From CAYRYU01 sp964428355 (GTDB lineage Bacteria > Muiribacteriota > Ozemobacteria > Ozemobacterales > Ozemobacteraceae): DNA of 64,000 nucleotides. This document shows, piece after piece, positions 35,101-44,900 of this stretch. The DNA lies in contig CAYRYU010000035.1 in assembly GCA_964428355.1 (NCBI GenBank), forward strand, positions 1-64,000, in the 5' to 3' direction. Numbering within the stretch: position 1 is the first letter of the stretch; each line of letters starts with the position of its first letter. The notes beneath the pieces are model-generated. The model was not told the DNA's origin. It saw nothing but the letters and a program-made list of their open reading frames with translations, and ran no database searches. The position numbers and the translations under genes are program-made.

Positions 35101-35273
35101 GTGGCCTGGTTACATCCACCGTCCTCACGCTCCTGATTCTTCCGGTTCTTTTCCGGTGGGTCGAAGGAAGGTGGGCTATGCGGCGAAGAGCCCGAAAGCT
35201 GGCCCGACTTCACCGGAAAGAGCATGATGGGACGATCAGCCTCAGCAAACCCGCTCCCCAAAACCAACGGTGA
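32118..35273 (+). CDS. Heavy-metal RND efflux pump (HME family, CusA/CzcA-like)
   Basis: 1051 residues; ATG 32118 after GGGGG. The protein has the duplicated RND design with 12 TM helices: PIDAYPDVTSIQVTILTQAHG near the N terminus, TM4 motif SVGMVVDATVVVLEN, and a second half beginning near FLAILSLVGTGFLAPMIGTDFMP. In TM4 the first Asp of the divalent-cation CzcA motif (DFGxxVD) is Ser, as in CusA-type pumps, while the second Asp and the Glu are kept. This suggests Cu(I)/Ag(I)-type specificity, but the substrate is not proven. Proton-driven export from cytoplasm or periplasm. Confidence 0.88.
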   Translation: MMRFFPLLMRYSPLVLVCTCLLIAGGSWAWKNLPIDAYPDVTSIQVTILTQAHGLSVTDVEQQISFPIEQKMSGMKGVQQVRSLSKSGLSQIVIVFEDGTNAYFARQLVFERLQETREELPPGIEPEMAPLSTGLGEIFQYTLESEKHSDMELRTLQDWVVAPRLRPIAGVSEVNSFGGTVKQYHVLVDPERLQKFSLTLDEVVDAVEKNNGNASGKYLARGWEQMNITSIGLFQNPDDIGRVILKTRDGIPIRINDVAEISVGHEVRQGAVTRDGKGEAVAGMVIMLRDSNSKVVVDAVKNAVPEIQKSLPEGVRMNVFYDRTYLIEACIKTVMDATKEGGICVIFVLFLFLAELRTALLVVLSLPLTFLATFIVMHSFSITSNLMSLGGLAFSVGMVVDATVVVLENARRHLAHAQPGESTRDLIAQAVGEVARPVSFSVFIIILVLVPLFSLEGLEAKMFGPLALTMLISLLTSLIVSLFIMPSLGFYGLPHGEEHEFFIARAIHWTYGKLLRLALYLPRTTVFLAILSLVGTGFLAPMIGTDFMPALQEGALAINAVRLPNASLEGAVKVSTEIEKRLMKFPEIAAVICKTGRAEISEDPMGPEQSDIFITFKQPEKGEMFRNQYEMTEVIRQELEQVVGLRYSFSQPIALRVNELISGIKSDVAIKIFGDDLEILKGIAQKAAEIAATVEGARDVKATQISGMAQLEIRVDHDAASRYGLNVGQINSIIETGVGGKVVSKLIEGQQRFAIAVRFGEKWRNNEEAIGLLKIPTGNGSWVPLDQISRIRQIESPIEIARENGRRRMVVETNVRGRDLGGFVADLQKKMVPVERELPPGYFIQYGGQFENQQRAMARLSVVVPAAIVLIFILLVLAMGFFRDAVLVILNLPFALVGGILAVIAFRISLSVSAAVAFIVLLGIAVQNGVLLVAFFRQLMQEGLSINRAVRKGCTVRFRPLMMTALTSFIGHLPMLYATGSGAEIQKPLAVVVMGGLVTSTVLTLLILPVLFRWVEGRWAMRRRARKLARLHRKEHDGTISLSKPAPQNQR

Positions 35274-35305
35274 TCCGCGACCTTGCGTTCGAGGGAAGAA
35301 TGCCG

Positions 35306-35337
35306 CGCCAACCCGGGGGGTTCCTTCCGGGTTGGCG
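35306..35337. terminator. Hairpin between convergent genes
   Basis: A perfect 11-bp stem CGCCAACCCGG / CCGGGTTGGCG with a 10-nt loop lies between the ends of the RND pump (35273) and the adenylate cyclase (35372). There is no T-run, so it may rely on Rho or simply block transcripts. Confidence 0.5.
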
Positions 35338-35371
35338 TTGGAACTATTTCGAAAAACCGCTCGCCCGGGGG

Positions 35372-37378
35372 TCAGGACTCCTTCTCGAACTGGCGAACGA
35401 AGGTCTTGAACCAGTTTTCGAGGTGGGGATTCCTCTTCTTTCCCAGGTAGACCGAGTTCTTGTAGGCCTGGATCGCTTTTCGGATCAACATCTTCATGCT
35501 TTCGAACTCGGACTCCGGGGTTGCGGATGGTCCATTTTCAGCCGAAGCTTGAGGGACCGGTTCGAAAGCGGCAACGGCGGGTTCCGATCCAACGAGGGCC
35601 AGGGAGATCCCGCCGGTTTCCGCCGTTGAAGGTTCCCTCGCCGGAGCGGTCATGGGAAGTGGGGCGGCGGGGAGCGGAGCAGAACCTGAAACCGGTTCCG
35701 GGGGTTCCTCGAGCCCCATTTCCTTGCGGAAGGCCCTGGCCTGCGCCAGCATTTCCTGGTCGGCACGGGTCTCATCGATCACGGCATAGACCCTCAACGG
35801 ATGAGGTTGTCCTTTTACCTTGCGTTCCCCGAAGTCGAGGCAGGGGATCTTAGAACCCGCCTTCCTGAAGGTCGCTTCGGTCAGGAATATCATTCCAGGC
35901 TGGGCCATCGATTCCATCCTGGCCGCGACGTTCACGGCGTCACCGAAGACGTCCTGGTTCTTGATGAAGACGGTCCCCGTGTTGATCCCGATCCGGATCA
36001 GGATCTTCTCCTGGCTGGAGCGGTTGAAGGCGATCAGTTTGGCCTGCATCTCGCGAGCGGCGTTGACCGCCGCGATCGGGTCGTCGAACCTCACCATCAG
36101 GGCATCCCCGATTTTCTTGATAAGTTGGCCGGCGAACTGGTTGATCACGGGCATGAGCATCTTGTCATGGGTGGCCAACAGGGTCATGGTGTCGATCAGC
36201 TGCTTCTCTGCGGCCTTTTCCGAGTATCCGACGATATCGGTGAACATCACCGTCTTTTCGGCGGTGAACTTCTTGAGAATCTCCTGGTCGAGTTTCTTTC
36301 CGACCCCGGCATCGGAGAACCTTTTCGCAAGAAGCGCTTCGAGGTTGGCGTCGGAAAACTTTTCCAGTTCCATTTTCTGGAGCCGCATTTTCCGGAACAT
36401 GTACTCCGAGCTCGACACCGTCCGGGCTTTGAACAGCATCTCCAGGCGCGCAAGTTCCTTGTCGAAGTCCCGGTCGATGAAATCCTCCTGACCCTTGATC
36501 GACTCGATCGACTTTTCCTTGAGGATCTTGTCGATCTGGAGGGCATCTTCGGTTACAAGCTGGGGGATCTTGAGCAGATCCGTTCCGGTCTCGATATCCA
36601 CCGACGAATAAAGGGTGGACTGTGTCGTCCCGACCTTCCCGATCTGCGAATACCAGACCCCATACGCGGCTGCCGCGCTCTGTTTGATGTTGTCGCGAAG
36701 GAAAAGGACAAGGCGTTCCGAAGTGAGGATTACCAGGAGGTATATCGGCCTTTCGAGAAACTGGAACATCGTGGTGAAAGCCGGGGAGAGCTGGCCGAGA
36801 TCATGGACGTGCGAAAGGTTCACGATCGAAACGGCGGTGTTGTTGTCGAGCGAACGGAAGCACTCCCGGAATGGCTTGAGAGGCTCGTGGTAAAAGCCGA
36901 TGTAGACTTTTTCCACCTTTTCGTCCTGGCCGAGGAATCCCCGGATCAGGGCCTGGGTGTCGTATCTGAGCGAGTTGAGGAGCATCGCCGTCTGGGGAAA
37001 CGGCCCGTCCCACTCGCCCGCCATTTCCGCTTTTTTCGTCCGGGTCTGGAGGTCACGGGCCATCTGCTGGGGCTCCATCTCTTCCTTGAACTCCAGCCGC
37101 TCCGGACGTGCACCCCGGAGCTCGGGGAAGGCTGCCTCGATCTTCTGCCGCAGGACCTCCTGCTCGAGACCTTTCACGTCGATGAAGAAAGGCTGTTCGG
37201 AAAACCCCTTGTAGGCCATCTTCGCGCTCATCCTGACCTGCTGGTCGGAATCCAGAAGGGCATGCAGGACCAGCAGAAAGTCGTCCCGCTTGACGCTCCC
37301 CTTTTCCCGAACCGCCCTCAGAGCGGAATTCCGATTCTCGGGGGACATCGCATCGAAACTGGCCAGGTTAACGCTCAT
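35372..37378 (-). CDS. Class III adenylate/guanylate cyclase with HEAT-like N terminus
   Basis: 668 residues; ATG 37378 behind GAGGAGACC. The first 60 residues resemble a HEAT-type helical pair (RDDFLLVLHALLDSDQQVRMSAKMAYKG). A central region of about 300 residues is unrecognised, leading through a helical linker to the catalytic domain (about 372-550). Key residues are visible: metal Asp in FTDIVGYS (D381) and KKIGDALMVRF (D425), and N483/R487 in GDAVNVAARM for transition-state stabilisation. The C-terminal 110 residues are Pro/Ala-rich. Probably makes cAMP from ATP; purine specificity is inferred. A possible target, the cNMP-domain ATPase, is encoded at 12960-15836. Confidence 0.85.
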   Translation of the reverse strand: MSVNLASFDAMSPENRNSALRAVREKGSVKRDDFLLVLHALLDSDQQVRMSAKMAYKGFSEQPFFIDVKGLEQEVLRQKIEAAFPELRGARPERLEFKEEMEPQQMARDLQTRTKKAEMAGEWDGPFPQTAMLLNSLRYDTQALIRGFLGQDEKVEKVYIGFYHEPLKPFRECFRSLDNNTAVSIVNLSHVHDLGQLSPAFTTMFQFLERPIYLLVILTSERLVLFLRDNIKQSAAAAYGVWYSQIGKVGTTQSTLYSSVDIETGTDLLKIPQLVTEDALQIDKILKEKSIESIKGQEDFIDRDFDKELARLEMLFKARTVSSSEYMFRKMRLQKMELEKFSDANLEALLAKRFSDAGVGKKLDQEILKKFTAEKTVMFTDIVGYSEKAAEKQLIDTMTLLATHDKMLMPVINQFAGQLIKKIGDALMVRFDDPIAAVNAAREMQAKLIAFNRSSQEKILIRIGINTGTVFIKNQDVFGDAVNVAARMESMAQPGMIFLTEATFRKAGSKIPCLDFGERKVKGQPHPLRVYAVIDETRADQEMLAQARAFRKEMGLEEPPEPVSGSAPLPAAPLPMTAPAREPSTAETGGISLALVGSEPAVAAFEPVPQASAENGPSATPESEFESMKMLIRKAIQAYKNSVYLGKKRNPHLENWFKTFVRQFEKES

Positions 37379-37533
37379 TTTGGTCTCCTCGGTTTCCGGT
37401 CTTGTCGAAAACGGACACCTTTCTTTCGGGGGACAATTTCCCCGATTTTCCACTATGATGTTACGGATGTCGGACGGTATTCCGATATGCTATCATATTC
37501 CGAAGGTTCCCAGGAAAGGGGTGGGAGAACAAT
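37379..37533. promoter_or_regulatory. Divergent promoter region between cyclase and TPR/HEAT gene
   Basis: Plus strand TGCTATCAT (37488-37496) is an extended -10 candidate for the TPR/HEAT gene. On the minus strand TATGAT overlaps it (37492-37497) and could serve the cyclase. Overlapping, oppositely directed -10 boxes would make the two genes compete for polymerase. Confidence 0.4.
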
Positions 37534-40500
37534 TTGATCCAGCATTCCACCCCCCGTGAAGGTATGCCCGGAAAGGCCAAGGAGTGCCAGGGGAAGATTC
37601 CTTGCGGGGGGAGTTGGTTTTCTTGCGACCGGCTTTCGACGCAGAAAGGCCGTTCCCTCGGTCCGAGGGTGGCAGGTGCCCTTCACGGATGGGCACTTGT
37701 GTCCTTCTTTCTTTTCTTCCCTTTGATTCTTTCCGCCGTTGCCGCCCCTCCAAGGAAATCGCCCGTTCCTGCGCAGGTTCCTCCCGAGATCTCGAGGACA
37801 TTCGATGAAGCTGACGCAATGGGCGAGGGGGGGAAGATCGCGGAGGCGGTGACCCTCGTCGATTCCCTTCTCGAGAACGCGTCGAACCCGGCAGCCTTAC
37901 GCCCTTTGGCCGCGGACTTTTTCTCCAGGCGAGCGAAAGCGCTGGCGGCATCCCGGAAACCGTCGGAAATCCCCGCCGACCAGGCGGACACCCTCACGAT
38001 GCTTCTCCGGAAGGCACGCGAACAGGATCCCGGAAACGGCGTCCGATGGCGGGAAAACCTGGAATTCCTTGCCGCCCGCCCCGGGTGTGAGGCGGCTTTC
38101 GCGAACGAAGGCCAGGAGTTCCTCAACTCCGGTGCCCGGAACCTACCCAAAGACCAGCTTTCCGCCTGGGAGGCGGTTTTCGGCAAACTCAACAACCTCT
38201 ACCAGACACAGGATTTGCCGATCCTTCGCCGGGAAGTACTGGAATATCTGGCGAGGAGTCCCGGAACGGCCACCCAGGCTGCCCGGGATCTCTCGATCGT
38301 CACCGAAACGGTCCGGGGAAGGATGAAGGAGACCCTGGAAAAGGTCGAGATCTCCCTGACGATAGGGGAGACCGGTGAAGCGGAAGCCGCGATAAGGCAG
38401 ATCGAGCGTTTCGACCCCTCCATCCCCGCGCTCCGGGCGTTGAAAAAGAAGCTCGAGACCGTCCGGAAGATCCAGGAGCTCCTCGTCCAGGTCCAGGCGG
38501 CTGTTACCCTGAACCAGGCATCTCGTGTGCGTTCCCTTTGCAAGGATGTCCTGGACCTCGACCCAAACAACCATTCCGCCAAAGCCTACCTTGCCCAGCT
38601 CGAGGCTTCCGGCACCCAATCGGTCGGCGGAAGGAGGGAAAGCGACCCTCTGAAACACCGTAAAATCCAGCTTCTCGCGGATCTGAAGACGGCCGAAGCT
38701 GATGAGGATCTTCTCGCCGTTCGCAGGCTGCTCCGGGAACTGATCCAGGTCGGAGGAGCCGTCGAGATGCACTTCAAGCAGCTTTCCGACGTCGAAAAGG
38801 ACCTTTTCGAGGGTCGCTTGCGGATCAGCGAGAGGTTCGACGAAGCAAAGGAACTCCTTTCGCGCGAGAAATGGGAGGAACTCCGCAAGCTCATCAACCG
38901 GAACCCCGCGATGGCCAGTTCGATGGAGCGAATGACCTCGGTCTGGGAAATGGCCCTCGCGGCCAACCTCAGACTCGCGAGAAAGGACGAGGAACAGCTC
39001 CTTGCAGATGCCGACCGCATCGAATCCAAGAAACCCAACAGTTTCTGGGCAACCATCACACGAATGGAAATTGCCCTCCGGAACAGGAAATGGGAGGAGG
39101 GCGAAAAGCTCTACCTGAAAGCGGAATCGATCATCCCCAAACACCCCGCCCTGAAAGCCAGCTACTGGCTTATCTGGACCCAGACCCGCGGAAAGAAGAT
39201 CCTTCCATTCCTGATTCTGTTCATCATCTGGTTGATGGTCAAGCAGATGCACTTCGTGCTGGACTGGTGGGAGCGCTTCTACTGGACCCGCGTCCAGTGG
39301 GTCGCGGGCGTTTTCCCGGGCCTCGCGCTTTCCTCCCTGGAGACGAAGTTCGGCAAGGTCAACGATGAACGCGAAAAGACGCTGATGTTCGAGTTACTGA
39401 CGAAATGCGCTTTCCGAAAGGGTGACAAGGTGAAGGGGGTGCGGTACGCCGAAGTCCTGCTGGAGGTCAAACCAGGCCATCCCCTGGCCACCGACTACCT
39501 TGGAGCAACCTACTCGGCACTTCCGACCCTGACCCAGGAGCACTTCCCGATCGTCATGGCCTACTGCCAGCAACACCCCGAGAACAAGGGCGTCCTCGAG
39601 AAGGTCGGGAAGTTCATCCTGGCGAACAATGCCGTTTCTCCTGAAACGATACCGATTCTCAACAGGTACAGCATTGCATTCCCGGCGGATACGGGCGCAC
39701 TTCTGCTGATGGTGGAGTATTTCAAAACCTTCGACCCTTCGGAGCTCCCCGCCAACGGGCTCGAAACCCTTGAAAAGGCTTACCAGGCAAACCGGACTAC
39801 CGACCTCCTCTACCCGCTTGTAAAGATCCATGCTCTGCGCGGGAACTTCGAAAAAGCACGGACAATCCTTCAGGATGCCTATCCCGATCCCTCGACCGGC
39901 GAGGGTGCTTCCCTGGTCGGGGCGCTGGACGCGGACGTTTCCCTGGCGCTGCAGAAGCTTCTCATGGAACTGTCCGGCATCGACCGGGCGATCATGCTGG
40001 CGTCGCTGCAGAAGGTCCTCCGGAACAAGTATCTGGGTCCCGACCATGTCACGGGGCTCGTCACGATCCTTGACCACGTTTCCCGCGACGACGACCCCTC
40101 CACCCGCTCGCTGGCTCAGAAAGCGATTGAACATGTCAGGCAGGTCGGTCCCAAGACCGAGGAGTTCCGGTCAGCATTTCTCTTCGAAACCGATTCCCTT
40201 CTGCCTCCCGCCCCCAGCTTTGCACCTGAGGGACCTCCGCCCGCACCCCCTCCACCAGATGCCCCCCCCCAAGAGGAATCCAACCTCCAGGAAGGGCAGG
40301 CCCCCGCTGTCGATGAGTTTCCCCCCCTCGTCTCGGGTGATGGTTCCTCCACTGCAGGCCCGGTTTCCGATCCTCTAGCCTTCGCGTCGGATGAGTCGCC
40401 AACCCCGCCTCTCCGACAAACGCAGGAACCAAGCCAGATCCCGGCCGCCGACCCGGCCGCCGACCCGGCCGTCCAGACCCGCGCGGCCGCCCAGCCGGGC

Positions 40501-41892
40501 GCAGCCGCGTCGCTTGACCAGGGCGAACTGTCCGGTTCCGAGGCGGAATCGTCCCTTCCTCTTTCCCTGGAGGCCGTGGCATTTCCCGCCCCTCTCCCCC
40601 CCGAACCCGTTTCTGAAAGCGTTTCTTCAGTTCCCCTCTCGGAAGGCCTCCCCTCACAGGTTTTGCCCTTCCCCCTCCTGGATTCCTCCGACACAGGAGC
40701 AACCGGAACCCCGGGCAGTGGCAGGGGCGATTTCGATGACACTCCCGTCCTTACATTGGATCTTTCAGGAGAGTCCCCTCGCGGAGAGCCTGGCGAAGAG
40801 GCTGCGCTGACTTCGTTCCATGAACCCCCGCCCTCCTCCGCACCGGGCTCCCCGGCGACGCCGGCCATTGCCCAGGATCCGGCAGCTCTTCCATCCATCC
40901 CGCTGCCCCAGGAACCTCCCCTCCAGCCCCCGATCGAAGAGCAACCTTCAGTGCCTGTTGGAATCACCCCCTCCGCTTCAGGGCTTCCCTCCAATGAAGC
41001 CGCCGGAGTAGGGGATTTGCCCCCGGAAACCTCGCCCTATTCGGAGAAGGCTGCACCGGCCGAACCTTTGGAGGTTTCCCCTCCTCCTCCCACCGAGGCC
41101 GACGTTCTCTTCAACGAACTGGGGGGGATCGACCGGCTTCCAACCGAACCCCCTCCGATCGGACCCCCGGCTCCGGAAGCCGTGGAGAGAGCCAATTCCC
41201 TGTTTTCGGATCTCCCCGCGCCAGAGTCGATCGACGACCGCATCTTGACCTTGTCGCCGACCGCTCCCGTCCAGGACATCATCCCGCTCCTCGAGACTTC
41301 CGGAAAGGCACAGATCCCGGCGTGGGTTTCCTTTCTGGCCTCGGAACCCGCTCTCGAAACCCTCTCTTCAATTCTATGCAAGTTCGGCAAGTTCCGGTCA
41401 CCCGACATGACACCCCTGATCGCCCGGCACTTCCGGAGTTCCGACCCCGTCATCCGGAAACAGGTTATCCTGGCGCTCCAGGAAAACCGCGACAAGCGGG
41501 GCCTGGCGATAATCCTAACCATGATGCGGGATCCCATCGCTTCCGTCAGGGATGCCGGGATAGCGGCGGTTTCCACCTTTCCGGTCGAAGAGATCATGGA
41601 ACAGGTCAATTTGATGACGAAGGCGGAGGAAGCCCCGGTTCGCGCCGCTGCCGCCTTTGTCCTGGGCGGAATCCACGGGACCACCTCCACCGAGATCCTG
41701 GAGAAGTTCCTTTCCGATCCCGAGTTGGAGGTCCGGAAAAGTGCCGTCGAATCCCTGGCCAGACAAGGGGCCTCGGAAAACTACCAGATCCTGTCCCAGC
41801 ATTTCGAGTTCACCGAGGACGAAAAGGAACGCGAAATGATCAACAATGCGATGGAGTTTCTCAAGAAATTGATCCTGGCCAGGAAGAAATGA
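37534..41892 (+). CDS. Giant TPR / transmembrane / Pro-rich linker / HEAT-repeat protein
   Basis: 1452 residues from TTG 37534 (GGGAG 6 nt upstream); later GTG and ATG starts are possible because a hydrophobic signal-like segment occurs only at about residues 51-70. Order: signal or anchor, about 480 residues of TPR-like helices, a TM segment (about 555-575, ILPFLILFIIWLMV), a second helical-repeat block (to about 890), a roughly 350-residue Pro/Ser/Glu-rich linker, and C-terminal HEAT repeats (about 1290-1450, e.g. DPIASVRDAGIAAVSTF, DPELEVRKSAVESLARQG). A scaffold spanning the cytoplasmic membrane is the simplest reading. No enzymatic motif. Followed after 42 nt by the 1000-residue membrane protein. 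Confidence 0.75.
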   Translation: MIQHSTPREGMPGKAKECQGKIPCGGSWFSCDRLSTQKGRSLGPRVAGALHGWALVSFFLFFPLILSAVAAPPRKSPVPAQVPPEISRTFDEADAMGEGGKIAEAVTLVDSLLENASNPAALRPLAADFFSRRAKALAASRKPSEIPADQADTLTMLLRKAREQDPGNGVRWRENLEFLAARPGCEAAFANEGQEFLNSGARNLPKDQLSAWEAVFGKLNNLYQTQDLPILRREVLEYLARSPGTATQAARDLSIVTETVRGRMKETLEKVEISLTIGETGEAEAAIRQIERFDPSIPALRALKKKLETVRKIQELLVQVQAAVTLNQASRVRSLCKDVLDLDPNNHSAKAYLAQLEASGTQSVGGRRESDPLKHRKIQLLADLKTAEADEDLLAVRRLLRELIQVGGAVEMHFKQLSDVEKDLFEGRLRISERFDEAKELLSREKWEELRKLINRNPAMASSMERMTSVWEMALAANLRLARKDEEQLLADADRIESKKPNSFWATITRMEIALRNRKWEEGEKLYLKAESIIPKHPALKASYWLIWTQTRGKKILPFLILFIIWLMVKQMHFVLDWWERFYWTRVQWVAGVFPGLALSSLETKFGKVNDEREKTLMFELLTKCAFRKGDKVKGVRYAEVLLEVKPGHPLATDYLGATYSALPTLTQEHFPIVMAYCQQHPENKGVLEKVGKFILANNAVSPETIPILNRYSIAFPADTGALLLMVEYFKTFDPSELPANGLETLEKAYQANRTTDLLYPLVKIHALRGNFEKARTILQDAYPDPSTGEGASLVGALDADVSLALQKLLMELSGIDRAIMLASLQKVLRNKYLGPDHVTGLVTILDHVSRDDDPSTRSLAQKAIEHVRQVGPKTEEFRSAFLFETDSLLPPAPSFAPEGPPPAPPPPDAPPQEESNLQEGQAPAVDEFPPLVSGDGSSTAGPVSDPLAFASDESPTPPLRQTQEPSQIPAADPAADPAVQTRAAAQPGAAASLDQGELSGSEAESSLPLSLEAVAFPAPLPPEPVSESVSSVPLSEGLPSQVLPFPLLDSSDTGATGTPGSGRGDFDDTPVLTLDLSGESPRGEPGEEAALTSFHEPPPSSAPGSPATPAIAQDPAALPSIPLPQEPPLQPPIEEQPSVPVGITPSASGLPSNEAAGVGDLPPETSPYSEKAAPAEPLEVSPPPPTEADVLFNELGGIDRLPTEPPPIGPPAPEAVERANSLFSDLPAPESIDDRILTLSPTAPVQDIIPLLETSGKAQIPAWVSFLASEPALETLSSILCKFGKFRSPDMTPLIARHFRSSDPVIRKQVILALQENRDKRGLAIILTMMRDPIASVRDAGIAAVSTFPVEEIMEQVNLMTKAEEAPVRAAAAFVLGGIHGTTSTEILEKFLSDPELEVRKSAVESLARQGASENYQILSQHFEFTEDEKEREMINNAMEFLKKLILARKK

Positions 41893-41934
41893 ACCTTTTC
41901 CCAACCTGAACAGAATAGGACGCAACCGAGAAGG

Positions 41935-44900
41935 ATGGACTACCTCAGACTGTTTGCCAGGGGGCTTTTCAACGCGATTTCTTCGGTGATCTCCCACCTT
42001 GTCGGGTGGTTGAGTTTCAGCAACGAGATCGAATCGATGGTCGATGCCGTCAACCATCGCATGGAAAACCCTCCCGCCAAGATCGGGAACCGCCCAGACA
42101 CGCACCCCGGCGGATTCGCCAGGATCCTCGGAAAGCGCCGGTTGAACATGGCGAGTTCCTACATCAAGATCGCGAACGACCATGCACCCGAAGACGTTCA
42201 GGAGCGCCTGACCGCCCTCCGGATGCTGATGGAGGAATCCCTTCACGCCAAGACGATCAACATGCCACTCAATACATCCCGCGTGCAGATCAGCCTGATG
42301 AAGGAAGTCGTCAAATCGCGGAGGGACCGCCGCCGGCAGATGGAGGCGATGACAGATTTCGGCCTGGCCTCATTCGGCCACGAATCGGTCATCCGGGATT
42401 TTCTGAACAAGCACAACCTCATCGAGGTTCCCGAAGAGGGAAAATCGCTGCGAGAGCTCGACATGGGATGGGACGACCACGTTCACGACTTTCTTTCGGA
42501 AGGCCGGAAGACCCCCACACAGGTCCTGCTCGACGCTTTCGTGAAGGGCATCTCCCGCTTGACCCTCGTCCACTCGACGATCGACCAGCCCCAGCTAATC
42601 CACGAGGCGATCAGCGCGGGCAACATCCTCGGAATCGAAGTCCGCATAGGGATCGAGTTCAGCGTCGGCCGGAAGAACCTGCGACGCCACTACATGTTCA
42701 TCCCGCCCGTATCCGCCACCAGCCAGGATTTCTTCGAGTTCTTCTCGAACAACCACCAGGCCCTTGAAACCTTCCTGGCCGGACTGAAGGTCAACTCGGA
42801 AAACCGGCGCCAGACGATGGTCGCGGCACTAGACCGGTTCAACACGGTCATGCGGCCCAAGGTCAATACCGGTTATTCCCCTGATTCCCCGGGCTTTCTC
42901 CATCCTCTGACCTGGGAGGAAATCCAGGGCCTTCTCACATGCGACCAGGTAAACCGTGTCCATCTTGCGGAACTGATCTACCAACGCATGAAACGGGCTT
43001 TCCATTCCCGGGTCCTGGAGCTGAAAACCCAGGTCCTGGCGGCGGAGGAGCGGTTCCGGAACGGGATGTACAGCGAATGGGAAATGACGAACATTACCAG
43101 CCAGTACGAGAAGGTCCGGAAATCGTATGAAACCATGAGTCCCGACCTCCTGATGGCCCAGTATCTCGACAACCGCGATGTCCTGGACTACGACAGCGCT
43201 TTTCCCGACGAACTTCCCCTTCTGGATACGCTCCGTGAAAAAGGCGGGAACGTCCTCTGGATCCATCCGCTCGAGATGGGGCTCAGCGAGGCATGTTTCC
43301 ACCTCGTCCGTCATGCCTCACGGATCACGCACCTCGAAACCGTCAACCTCCGTGAGAATGTGCTGAGAAACCCCGATGCGGTCAATCTCTTCTCCCGTTT
43401 CGTCCATACATTCAACAATCTGTCCGCCCTCGATGTTCGGAACTTCTTCGACCAGAACGGGATAGGCTCGATAACGATCGAGGAAATCGAAGCCGCCCGG
43501 GAAGGTTTGCAGGGGCGGAAGCTGATCCCCGTTTGCGGAAGCGATTCCACCGGCCGGGACCCCGCAATCCCGGGAATGGGCTTCATCAAGGCAAGCCAGA
43601 TCCCGTGCGGAGTCCGGGAGAATTTCAAGACGCACCACTACCGGCTTGCCAGGCCGGTTGCCCAACTCATTCTGGCCGGTGGAAACGACCCCCGCGCGCT
43701 CCCGCCCCCGCCGGAGGATCACGACATCATCTGCATGGGGAAGATCGGAAAGCCGATCCACAACCTGGTGGGCGACGAACCCCTCGACGAGATCGTGGGC
43801 CCGGTCCAACTCTGGAATTACCTCAATCCCGCCCTAAAGGGCGTTCTTCGAGTGGGAATCGGGTTGTTCGCGGCCTACCTTTGGATGGGATACAAGTATG
43901 CCCTCGGCCTCGGGATCTTCTTCTCCTGCCTCTGGTTCTTCATAACGGGCTTCCGGAACTTCCTCGTCGACATGATCGCGTCATCGGGCTCCGACCTGAG
44001 GTCCTGGACGGTACGGAACGTGAACTTCGACAACCTCACCCAATCCCTCTTCTGGACGGGCTTCAGCGTTCCGTTGCTCGGACAGGTTAAAGACCATTTC
44101 GATCTCCTCTGGCCCTGGGCAAAGGAAGGGATGCTGTTCGAGGGCGTGAAATTCCTCTTCATCTGCGTATCGAACGGCATCTACATCACCTTCCACAACC
44201 GCCTCAGAAGGTTCGACAAGAAGGTCATTCGGGCGAACTTCTTCAGAACGATCCTTGCATGGCCTTTCGCAACAGCCTTCTCCTCTTTGGGAAATTCCAT
44301 CGGAATCCCCAGCATCGTGCAGGCCAAGTTCTGGTCGGATTTCGTCGGGGGGCTAATCGAAGGCCGGGGAAAGTTCAAGCAACGGTTCGTTCTCCGGCAA
44401 CGCGACCTGAGGGAACTGCTTCCACGCTTGAATTCCTACGACCGTGAAACCAGACTTACCTCGATGCTGGACATCCTCTTCATCTGGGGGATGCAGCCCC
44501 GCGGAAAGACCTGCCTCGGAAGCCTTCTGATGCAGGAAAGATCGTTCAAGCAACGTGTCCGGGACTGGTGGTTCAAACGTGAGGCATCCGAGGAACTCAT
44601 CAGGGTTCAGGAGGAGTATTTCAGGTGTTATCTGCAGCTGTTCAAGCTGTTCATGGACCCGGGATGCCTTTTCAACCTGACGAAGTTCATCCTCCAGAGG
44701 TTTTCGGGAAGCGATGCAGTCGCGTTGACCGGCCTCGTCGGTGACCAGCTGGAACCTTTCCGGAACTGGCTGAGATGGGTCAGGACGAGATTCGAGGAGA
44801 AGAAACCCGATCCCCTCGACGCTGGGGCCATTCTTCCCCCGAGCATGGAGGGCAACGTCCCAAAGGGGCCGGACGAGGGACAAAACCGGACGATCCAGCC

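Noticed and set aside
35801..37537. 578-residue plus-strand ORF opposite the adenylate cyclase
   Set aside because: The minus strand has all class III cyclase residues and an RBS; the plus-strand product is an unstructured shadow.
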